A stretch of 64,000 nucleotides of DNA from Atopsyche davidsoni (taxonomy: Eukaryota; Arthropoda; Insecta; Trichoptera; Hydrobiosidae): the NCBI GenBank assembly GCA_022113835.1, contig JAILWY010000003.1, positions 13,973,501-14,037,500 on the forward strand, read 5' to 3'. Under the pieces are notes generated by a model that did not search any database, was not told the origin of the DNA, and saw nothing but the letters and a program-made list of their open reading frames with translations. The position numbers were made by a program, and so were the translations under genes. Positions 21,848 through 33,800 of the stretch are shown here, one piece after another. Numbering within the stretch: position 1 is the first letter of the stretch; each line of letters opens with the position of its first letter.

Positions 21848-24800
21848 TTATCGGGTCAGAGCCGCTTGGATGTCAGCCAGCAGCATGGATCCGATGGCCA
21901 TCTTGTCACAGTTGACCGTGACAGTTGATGTATTGCCTAGCACACGTACCATCACCAGCACCAAGCACTTTGATGATAGTGTCTGTCCCGCAAACCTGCA
22001 ACAAATGCAGTCATATTTTTGTATTGAGTTTTGATGTAACGTTCATGAAGATCTCAACTCAATACAGATTACTGTGAGAATTCTCGACTTATACTATATA
22101 TTTATATATATATATATTTATATATATATTTATATATATGATATTTCAGAAATCAGAAATCTTTTCAAAAATGATATAGAATTAATGCAACACCAACACC
22201 ATAAAGAATTTGTACCTCAAAATATCTTGGGAATCATCTACAGTAGCATCCACAGTAGCCACATTGGCTACGCGGAATATACGGTTGCGCACCTCGGTCG
22301 CTGATCCTGGAGCTCCGGCTTGACCTTCCACTTGTGTAAGGCCACGCAAGCGCCGCTGTTCAGCCACAAAGTACATCGATGTTACCTGAACACTCCGCAT
22401 CAGCTCACCTACAGGTGGTGTAACACTCACACTGCTTTCGCCTGAAAGGTGTGCACCCATAAATTGATAGTCCCTCTACTCAACTTCTGACTCGGCTCAG
22501 CCTCCTTAAAACTCACCAAGCTTCGTATGGATACTAAAGCGGATTGGCCTAGTGGTGTCTCCAAACTCTAAGCCCAGAATTCGACGGACACTGACCCCTG
22601 GCGCTAGTGCGGACACCGGTGCGGATGGCTGCACTGCCGGGCCCTGATAATAAATAATATGTTTCTGTTATCTTTAGAGATCACACTCAAGACTGATGGA
22701 GAGCAACATATTTTATCATAAACATATTAAATCAAAGATCGATATGCAGAAGTAGAAGGAAATTATTGTTATTACAAAAGAATGAGTTGCCAACTTCAGT
22801 TGACACAGGTAAATACTTACCTCACCGCTAATGGTGATGTTGGCAATCTCTTCCTCGCTTCTATTGGTGAAAGTCAGCTCCACAGACGCCAAACGGTCGG
22901 ATTGTAGGTGCGGAGCCCGCGTAAAACGGAACAGTACCACTAGTCCACGGCCTGCTAATTTTGACAGAAGCTCAGCAGTATTTTCCTCAACGAAAGAGGG
23001 ACTTGCAGGTGATGGGAGCGTAGGTTGCAAGGTAGAAGGTGTAGAGACAGGGGTTCTGATGTTCCCCGCGCTGGGCGTGAGTAGATCCCCGCCTCCCATT
23101 CCCTCCAACTCTAGTAGCAAGTCCAGGTTGCTCTTTTGTTCCTGCAGGTTGCTACGCTCGTGCTCTGGCTCCTGAATCAACAATGTGTACGAGGTCCAGA
23201 AAGTTTAAATAAAAATGTGTTCAAGTTGGGACATTAGATAGATTTCCTCACCTCCAGAGAGTGTTGAGAAGCATCACTTTCACTGTCAGAGCCATCCTGC
23301 GAAGATTCGCCATTAGAAGAAGTATCTGAAGAGTCCGCCGTGCTCGAAGAGTCATCTTTTTCTTTTTTAGAACATGCATCTGACCCCCTATAGTTGGCAG
23401 ATATCAAGGTTAAGTTAGCTTAAGGAAACTATTTTTACCTGAGTAGGTACATCATCCAAATAGCGTACCTTGTGGACTTACCACACACCCATTAAGACTT
23501 CACATTTACTGCTGTTTTCAATAGATTATTTAAAATAAAGCAACTACTTACTCAGTCCCAGAAGAGTCTTCAGAAGAGGAATCCGAGGCACCTGAGGATG
23601 CGGAAACTATAGACGGCTCACTATCATCCGTGTCGCTGAAGAACAACTTGATGGGCGGTCGTGGGACTGGAACGGGAGCTGCAGGGTCTGGCGTGTCACG
23701 CAGACCTGGCGCCGTGGGAGCGCACGGGAAAGGTGGCAAGGGACAGTAACCAGCTGCACGACCTGCCAGGTACTGCGAGAGGCTGCCGAGTGTGTACTGC
23801 TGCCTCTCTGCAAGTCACCAAAGTTAGAGTGGGTGAGGTCATTCACTTTCATGAGTCATATTCCTGCGACAGACCTTTGAACTTGCTTTCAGCTAGGGGA
23901 GCAGGCTTTGTGGCCAGGAACAGGTCGCGGGCATGCCGTTCGAGTTGAGATTCATCACCAGTGTTGCCCTCTCCAGGAAAAACAAATCGCCGCAAAAATC
24001 GTGCGCGATCCCGGATGTCATAAGATGGATCGTAACGGGCAAGTGTGAGCACGTACTGCGCTAGCTGCCGTGTCTGCTCGGGATTAGTGAGGCATAGCTT
24101 CACGGCCAAGTTGAGCACTTGCAGCTTCACAAGGTCATCCTAGTAATAAAAAAGAGGGGAATGGTCAGTCTGCAAGAGTAAAAATAAGAGCTGCTGATTC
24201 AATGCTTACCTCACGAGCAAAGGTCTTGGCACACTCTCGGAGTGCATCAGGAGCGCCTTTACCACCACGATATTCACCTAGGAGCCAGAGAATAGCAGCA
24301 CGCGCAGCGCCCACACGCAAGCGGCCGAGTAGACGAGCAAGCTGTGTTGTGATGGCGCGCCCATCGAGGCCTCGCTCGGCTTGCAGGAGCTTCTTGATAA
24401 CCACTACGCTCTCGGCTACGACCGCTTCGTCTCGATCAGACAACAAGTCTAAAAGGCCTCGTAGACACGCATCTGCAACTGTTCGCACATCTGCAGCACA
24501 GCGGTCAATGGCACGGACAGTAGCAGCTGCGAAAGCACGATCGCTGGATGTTATGTAAGTTTGAAACTCGCGCAGAACAATTGGCACACTTGCTTCTGTT
24601 GCCAAATTTGATAAGATCTCTAACTTCAGCAACTTCACATGTGTTGGATCACCCGTCCGTACAAAAAATGTCTTCAAATAGGGCTCGAATGTTCCCTGAA
24701 ATGGAAAAACAGGATGAAGATGTTGCGTTTGACAAAGTGAAACAGGGTGAAGGGGATCTATACCAACCTTTTTTGCGATAGTGAGGGAAGCAATCGAGTG

Positions 24801-27800
24801 AAGTACGACACTCTGCACCTCAACAGGACCTCGCAGCAGTCTCACGAGAGCACGAGCAGCAGGTGCCTGTTCAGCAGCCGGGCCGGCGTGGTGGAAGAGG
24901 CGTGCCACGGCCATGACTACACCAGCATTACGACTTTGAAGAAGTGGCGCAGCACTACGCAGCAGAAGGCGCTGATCAGGATCTAGACCTCCACTTGGAT
25001 GCGGCTCAAGCCTACCTGGTACCTCACCTCCAGCATCCTCAGAGTCATAGAAGGGACGATCTCGCTCATCTTCCGATGGTGTGGGCTCCTATAATTGTAA
25101 TAAAGATGATAAGAAGGGTAGACAAAAGTTGAGAAGATAAGGAACGAAATTCATCCTAATTATGGCAGGTGTACAAAGTGAAGAAGTTAAAATAACAGAG
25201 GCTGATTAGAGAGAAACAGGGGAGGCACTAGAGTCAACTTGATACAGAGGTCAGAGAAGTACAGGAAAGTGTATTGAGTTAATAAAGCAAAAGGTAGATG
25301 ATGTCAAAAAAGTACATGGGGGGGGGAGGAGGGAATAGCTGTCTTTAGTATCGGATAATTTCTGGGAGATGTAACAGTTAAGGATTTGGATCTATCCTGG
25401 TATTAAAATCCTTTTGCTGCCATTGCAGATGAGAATGTCTAAGGTGGTAGGAGCAAATAGGGTGAAAGAGGACAGAAAAAGTGTGAAACTCACCCCAGCA
25501 TCAGGATCAGGAAAGTTTTGGCGGGCATAACGGGTAAGAACGTCAAGGATGACAAGTTGTCCCCACTCGTCTACATCCACGAGCAAAGTGCACAGTTTTC
25601 TAAAGTTACGGTGGATGAGATCAGTTCGCTCAGGGCAGACTTCTCCAAAAGCCATGACAGCTGACCCTATGACAATGATTGTTCTCTCCGATAGCAGCTT
25701 CTTTATCACCGATACCAATTCTTCCTTCTGTTCAGGATCCAAGCTGTAAATTGAGTCAGGGAGGTGTAAATGAAAATATTATGAGAATGGCACTATGGTT
25801 AAATAATAATATAAAGTAAGTTCATACAAAATGAGTTCAGGAACAAAGCTAGACTGTACCAGACCAATAGTCTGGTAATTATTTCATATAAACCTTATGA
25901 TTATTTTAGATAATGGTTGCATAATATGTATAAACTTATGAAAAAACATAATTATGATATATCAAAATAAAGCAAATGATAAATCAAATCAAAAAGTATA
26001 TTTATTACACATCTTTGTTTTAAAAGCATATGTAAAAAAAAATATTGATTAATTTTCTATTCTTTTGATAATTCTGATAAACACTGCTACCTACTATGAA
26101 TGTTCAAAATGCAGCTAAAAACATTAAGATAAAAAGTTATTATAATAAAATAAAACCAAATGGTTTTGGAGACTACGTTAATTTCACTATTAGCGAGAGC
26201 TCTTTCGCCGAACACGGCATCTTCAAGACTGAGTCTATACAGAAAAAAGCGAGATTATACATAACAAATTCAACAGAAATAAATGAGTCATAGATTTACA
26301 AATTTATGTGGAAAAATGCTTCTATTGGGTGCTGTGAAACCCCATTAAAATGATATTAACAGCAATAATTTTAATACTAAGTACTTAAATAAACTAGTTT
26401 GTGATGATTCCTGGCTGTCCTGGCCGCCACCTGAAAGCAATTAGTTTGGAGTGGAACAGAGAGACAATTGTACAAATTTGTAAATTTTGCAAATTCTTTA
26501 CATACGCGGATTAAATTCACACTAGAGAAAGAAGTTGATAAAAATATAAACTTTTTAGATCTTTCGATTGAAAATGTAAATAACCGTCACCATTTTTTGC
26601 AAACAAGCCGACATTCGCTGATACTACAATACATTATAAATCCATGCACCCCTGGTCACATAAATTAGCAGCATACCATAGCATGTTACATCGGCTAGTT
26701 AAATTACCGTTAGAATTAGAAGCATTCAATGAAGAATTAAAAATAATAAAATCAATTGCAGCAAGTAATGGCTACCCAAAAAATATTGTTGATAAAATCC
26801 TTGTTAAAAAATCACATGCAAAAAACTCTAATCAAATATACCCTGTTAGCCGTAGCGACGAAGAGAAGCCGTTTAGATGCATAGAATATTTTGGTCAAAT
26901 CTCACTTGATATTTGCAAACAACTATCAGAATTTAAAATGGCCTTTAAAAATAGAAGCAATTTAGGATTACATTTAAAAAACAGTAAGGACAAAGTTGAT
27001 GCCTTCCAGAAGAGTGGAGTCTACAAATTAACGTGTGATGACTGTAAATCTATGTACATTGGTCAAACAGGTCGTAGTTTTGCAACAAGATACAAAGAGC
27101 ACCTGGCATCCTTTAGAAATAATAAACTAGACTCACAATTTGCAATACATCTCAATGACAATAAACATAATTTAAACGTTGAGCAATTAGAAATAATTAA
27201 GCACCAAAATTTAGAATTCCCTCTGATCAACGAACAACTGAATAACCATAATTCTCCCCTTCTTAATATTTTTAAAAATACACTTTGATTCTGCATTCAA
27301 ACTAATTGCTTTCAGGTGGCGGCCAGGACAGCCAGGAATCATCACAAACTAGTTTATTTAAGTACTTAGTATTAAAATTATTGCTGTTAATATCATTTAA
27401 TGGGGTTTCACAGCACCCAATAGAAGCATTTTTCCACATAAATTTGTAAATCTATGACTCATTTATCTCTGTTGAATTTGTTATGTATAATCTCGCTTTT
27501 TTCTGTATAGACTGAGTCTTGAAGATGCCGTGTTCGGCGAAAGAGCTCTCGTTAATAGTGAAATTAACGAGTCTCCAAAACCATTTGGTTTTATTTTATT
27601 ATAATAAAATGGAGTACTACAAAATAAATACCAGTTCCATTAATTATAAAAAGTTATTTTTTTCTTTAATATAATATTTTAAATAATAAGTAAGATATAC
27701 GGTGTGTGCATTAATATTTTCGGATTTTCTAAGAGATGGCGTTACTAGTATTGAATCGCATCAGGCTATACTTTAACATTTCATTGTGAAGCGTCATTAT

Positions 27801-30800
27801 TGCGCTTTTATTTTCAGTATATGTCATATCGCTGAAGTGTATAAAACATTTTTTTTTGAGCTCTCAATATGTCAACTTTTGTACCAACAAAACGCAATTT
27901 GCGGGAAGCTTTACTTTTCTGTTTCAATTGGAAGAAAAAACCAGCTGAAAGTCACCGATCGCTGTGTGAAGTTTATGGTGAACATGTTCCATCGCAAAAA
28001 ACGTGTGAGAACTGGTTTCGACGCTTTAACAATGGTGATTTCGATGTGGATGACAAAGAACGCCCAGGCCAACCAAAAAAATTCGAAGATGAAGAATTAG
28101 AGGTATTGCTCGATAAAGACCCGTGTCAAACGCAAGCAAAACTAGCAGAATCATTGGGAGTTGATCGAGCAACAATTTCAAGACACTTAAAAGCATTGGG
28201 AATGATTAAAAAGCAAGGAAATTGGGTGCCACATGGATTGAAGCCGAGAGACGCGGAATGGCGATTTTGTATTTAGGAAATGCTGCTTGAACGTCACAAA
28301 AAGAAGTCATTTTTGCATCGTATCATCACTGGTGATGAAAAATGGATTCGCTACGACAACCTGAAGTGTAAAAAATCATGGGGTAAGCCCGGACATGCAT
28401 TAACATCGACGGCCAGGCCAATTATTCACGGCGCCAAGGTAATGCTGTGTAGTTTGTGGGATCAGAAGGGTGTCATCCACTATGAGCTGCTGAAACCAGG
28501 CCAAACTATAACGAGTGAGTTCTACAGACAACAATTGATGCGTTTGAAGCGAGCATTGGCAGAAAAACGGCCAGAATATGCGACCAGGCACGAGTCAGTA
28601 ATTTTCCATCATGACAATGCTCGGCCACATGTTGTTAAATCGGTTAAAACCTATTTGGAAAACAGTGGATGGGAAGTTCTGCCTCACCCGCCGTATAGCC
28701 CAGACCTTGCCCCTTCCGACTACCACTTGTTTCAATCGATGCAGAATGCCCTTTCTGGAATACGCTTCACTTCTGAACAGGGTATCAAAAATTGGCTTGA
28801 TTTTTTCTTGGCTTCAAAAGACGAACAGTTCTTTTGGGATGAAATCCATAATTTGCCCGAAAGATGGGAAAAATTAGTGACTAGCGATGGACAATACTTT
28901 GAATAGAATATATTGTACCAATTTTTTATAATAAAACTCCAATTTCACGAAAAAACCCGAAAAAATTAATGCACACACCGTATACTTGAGTGATTTTTCT
29001 ACATATAGATTTTTATTAGTGACCGGTTTATCAGTAACCGGTCACCAATAAAAATCCATATGTGGAAAGATCACTCAAATATTTTACTTATTATTTAAAA
29101 CTAGAAATGTATCCCGTCATAGAATGACGCGCATTCGATGAACGATGCAATGGTGTTTGAACATAATAAGATGAATAATTGCTTTCATTTTGTACCATCA
29201 GTTGGATGAAGTTCTGTGATATACTTGGCCTTGAACTTTGAAGCAGAGTGGCCCACTGTTAATTTAGCTCCCATTGATGCAGAAGATATACTGTTATCGT
29301 ATGATCTTATTTTTCTCTTGAAATTTCCATTATAAATATTGTAACGTGCCGGGGTTCACATTTAAACGCTTATTTATGTCAACTCAGGTTATATTTATTT
29401 ATCTACGTACAGAGTATTTATTTCCACATTATATATTTATATTAACATTGTTATGAATGCAGACAGGCCGAAGCCCTGTTTGACACTAATCACAAAATGG
29501 CTTCCCCCCTTGCATCTCTAACATTCGGGAGCTCGCGCGAGGCGCACTCCTCGCTTCTCTAAGACCGCGTATCGGCGCTCCTAATCGATGGTCGCTCGAT
29601 CCTTCCAGAGCCCCTTTGTTTATGGTGTTCGTTTTTCAAACTTACTGCTGGACCGTAACACTACCCCCTCCTTAGGCATTGTTCCGTCCCGGAACACTCG
29701 TTGTTAGTTCATGTGTACGTAGCAGCAGTCTGGTCCACGTTGACATGGTGTTACTTCCAACAGGCTCAGGCGATTAAAATGAACAACCCTAGTATTTCCA
29801 TTCGGTCTCTTCCGGATGCGATATATTACATCATTTATCCTCTTCATTTTCTCGTACGAACCGTCCCACGCCAGTTGAAGTTTCGGAGAGAACCCCCTCC
29901 GTCTCTGGGGATTGAATAGCCAAACCAGGTCCCTGGCTTGGTGTCCACTTCCTTCGGCTCCCAGGTCGTATCGGTCCTTCATCCTATCACTAGCACCTTG
30001 GATATTGACACGTACTTTGTCATGAGTTTCGTTTAGCTGACGGCGTAAGTCTGAGACGTAACCTTCTCCCGCCAGGCTTTCTTCAGGTTTTCCTCCGAAC
30101 TTCAAATCGCACGGGAGGCGCAGTTCTCGCCTGAAAATTACATTGGCTGGTGTTTGTCTAGTTGCCTCGTGGATGGAAGAACGATACGCCATAGGAACAG
30201 GTGCAGGTGTCGGTCCCAGTCCCCTTGATGATCAGTGACAACTTTGGATAAATCTTTACCCATAGTCCGGTTCATTCTTTCAACCATTCCGTCAGATTGC
30301 GGATGTAGTGCTGTTGTCCTCTCGGCCCAAAGGATCGCTCGTTGCTCGCCGTGGCCGTCGGCGAGCGTAATTATCCGCCAGTTAACACTTTCACTCACAC
30401 TTATCTTTACGCGCCGGGGGTCCATTTATATGCTGAGTCATTTACAAAAAATAAAAAGAAACACGACATTACACAATGTTATATTCTGTCCACACTTCAC
30501 TCGCTCGCAGAATGCCACGCTTCGCGATGATGGTCCTGTTGACCTCCTCCGCACTTTGTCTAGGGCCTCTCGCCCGCGAAGTACCATTTTCCGCGACGAT
30601 GAACCTGTTGGCCTCCTCCGCGAAATGCCCATCGCCATCTCCTCGCGAAATGCCATGCTCCGCGATGATGGAACTGTTGGCCCCCTCCGCGAAATGCCCA
30701 TCGCCATCTCCCCGCGAGATGCCATGCTCCGCGATGATGGAACTGTTGGCCTCCTCCGCGAAATGCCCATCGCCATCTCCCCGCGAAATGCCATGCTCCA

Positions 30801-33800
30801 CGATGATGGACCTGTTGCACCTCCCTCGCGCTCTTTCTAACGCCACTTCCCCGTGAAGCTCCATGCTCCGCGGCGACGGTCTTGATGCACCTCCCTCGCG
30901 CTCTGTTCAGTGCCACCCGCGCGCGAAGTACCATGCTCCGCGACGATGGTTCTGATGCACCTCCTCGCGCCCTGTTCAGTGCCACCCGCGCGCGAAGTAC
31001 CATGCTCCGCGACGATGGTCCTGATGCACCTCCTCGCGTTCCGCTCAACACCACTCGCCGCCGAAGCACCATGCTCCGCGATGACGGTCCTGATGCACCT
31101 CTTCGCGCTCTGTCCAGTGCCACCCGCACGCGAAGTACCATGCTCCGCGACGATGGTCCTGATGTCCCTTCTCGCGCTCTCCTTCCTGAGCCAAATCCCG
31201 TTCCGACCGAGGCCCCGCTTCCGGTCTTCACGTCCATTCCACCAGTGCTCGAAATGGCTTCCACCGCGGCCACGCCGACGGTCCTCGCACTGATTTCTCC
31301 GGTGCCCGAAATGGCTTCCACCGCGGCCACGCCGACGGTCCTTGCACCAATTTCTCCGGTGCCCGAAATAGCTTCTACCGCGGCCACGCCGACGGTCCTT
31401 GCACCGATTTCTCCGGTGCCCGAAATAGCTTCCACCGCGGCCACGCCGACGGTCCTCGCACCGATTTCTCCGGTGCCTGAAACGGCTTCCACCGCGGCCA
31501 CGCCGGCGGTCCTTGCGCCGATCTCACCAGTGCTCAAAATGGCTTCCACCGCGGCCACGCCGACGGTCCTCGCACTGATTTCTCCGGCGCCTGAAATGGC
31601 TTCCACCGCGGCCACGCCGACGGTCCTGGCATCAATTTGCTTGGTCCACCTTTCCAGGATTCTCATTACATCATTAGTGGTGCACGGCACTTCAAAGAGG
31701 AACTCCTCTGGGTTGTGGCCCTCTTGCGCCAGGGATTCCTTCAATCTTAGCACAAGGGCTGACTTCAACCCTGTGGTTAACAAATCACGTTCTTCAAGTT
31801 CTCTCTTCAGATCTACTACTTTGAGGTCACTCACATTTACGTGCTTCGCCATTTTGTTTTATACTTTTATTTATTTTAATTATTATTTATTTATCACCCC
31901 ACACACCTGACACCAATTGTAACGTGCCGGGGTTCACATTTAAACGCTTATTTATGTCAACTCAGGTTATATTTATTTATCTACGTACAGAGTATTTATT
32001 TCCACATTATATATTTATATTAACATTGTTATGAATGCAGACAGGCCGAAGCCCTGTTTGACACTAATCACAAAATGGCTTCCCCCCTTGCATCTCTAAC
32101 ATTCGGGAGCTCGCGCGAGGCGCACTCCTCGCTTCTCTAAGACCGCGTATCGGCGCTCCTAATCGATGGTCGCTCGATCCTTCCAGAGCCCCTTTGTTTA
32201 TGGTGTTCGTTTTTCAAACTTACTGCTGGACCGTAACAATATCCTTTAAATATACTGGGGAAATAGGCCTTGCTGGTAGTTTCACTTTACTTTTGTGACA
32301 GTAATCGTTGAACTTTCCATCTGATGGGTTTCTGCTTGATAATGTAAAGCATTGCAGAATCGACAGGTCACACTAATTAATCCGAAGACAAACGCAGCGT
32401 TCGCTGTGCATCAGTTTCTTTTTGTCTTGAGGTCGATGCGCGTACTCGAATTTTAAGAAGACGCTGCTCACGTTTTCCTTCCAACTCATTGCTTGACATT
32501 TATGTCACATTTCGTGTCACAAACAACGCATCACTTTTCACTGCACTGTTCTTTATTTGATGCAGTCTTTATCACGTTCAATTGTGAAATTCTTGTTGAA
32601 TTACGTTTTCTGTGCGTAGACGGTGTTATTTTGAGTTATTAAGGGTCTAGGTCCCATAATCGAGTTTTTTTTAATCATTTTCTAGTCCGTTTTGCGAAAA
32701 ATCGACTGCACCAATCAATAAGATTTAAATGTAAAAAGTTTGGTACATCCCTTCTTCTGAACACAATATATTTTTATTTCTTATAAATATACTATTAATA
32801 TGATAAATATGTGTTTTTCCGATTAAAATGTAGGAATTTGGAGATTCGTCTGGTACATTTTCCAAGAATCCTAAACATTTAAAAGTCTTTTTTTCAATTG
32901 GAATTAAAAGATTAAATATAAACCATGTGCGTCTTATTAATTTTAAAATTAAAAAAAAAATCTTTAACAAACTTTGGTTTTGAAAAGTCGTCATTTTAAC
33001 CAATTTTTCAACATATTTAAGATTTTATTTTACCCTAAAAATGGACGTTAATTAAATAATAAAAATTAGATAAATATAATTTATAGTTTTTTCAATACTG
33101 TGTAAAAAAATCAACTTTCTATATAGCAAAATAAAGTGACAATTAAATTAATTAAATGACACGATTTCGCCAGGTAATGGACTGCCCTCTGGTGTGCCAA
33201 CCAGACACCAGAGACAGCCCAATCGTGTCATTTTTAAAATAATATGGCGCACATGGTTTATATTTAATCTTTTAATTTCAATTTAAAAAAAAACTTTTAA
33301 ATGTTTAGGACTCTTGTAAAATGGGCCAGATGAATCTCCAAATTCCTACAATTCAATCGGAAAAAAAAATTATCTTAATCATTTCGATATAGAAAAATAA
33401 AGTGACAATTAAATGACACGATTTAGCCAGGTAATGCACTGACTGTGGTGTCCGGTTGGACACCAGAGGCAATTAAATGGCTGGGAGCAACTGCCTTAAT
33501 GATGTGGTTCATCATTTCTAATGCAATTTCGATAAAAAAAATAGAGATGGCACTTGTGTCAAACTGACAAACTGGAAATGTATTTTTTTGTAAAAGTTCT
33601 TAATTTGAAATTCTCGCTGTGAAAAATAGAATTATATAATTCGTACATATTGAAACTCGCTAAAGCATATTTTATAGTTTATGAATGAAAATATTATCCT
33701 ATCGTCTTGAAATTCGGCACATAGCTGCGGAAAAATTTACTTAACTTATGTGCAAAAAATCAGCGTTGTATCTTTTAAGATATTCTATAGAAAACCAAAA

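Larger units (their letters stand above)
26138..27607 (+). mobile_element. Penelope-like retroelement, 5'-truncated, flanked by inverted ~310-bp repeats
   Basis: Arms at 26138-26448 and 27298-27607 are inverted copies of one another, as in Penelope elements whose terminal repeats lie in opposite orientation. Between them is the 3' end of the element's coding region. Each arm contains a hammerhead-like core. The element lies antisense in AP-3 beta intron 4. Confidence 0.8.
29340..32238 (-). mobile_element. Ty3/gypsy-type LTR retrotransposon, internally deleted
   Basis: LTRs of 321 bp at 29340-29660 and 31918-32238 appear identical by eye. They begin TGTAAC and end GTAACA on the plus strand. 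A 4-bp ATAT target duplication lies at 29336-29339 and 32239-32242. On the minus strand a purine tract precedes the 3' LTR and a TGGTGTCAG primer-binding-type site follows the 5' LTR. Inside are a gag-like frame and an integrase remnant. Protease, reverse transcriptase and RNase H are missing. Confidence 0.9.

Noticed and set aside
30882..31910. Long plus-strand open frame of 342 codons
   Set aside because: It is antisense to the gag-like repeats of the minus-strand LTR element. Tandem repeats without stops open several frames at once; the LTR, SAP domain and integrase all point to the minus strand.
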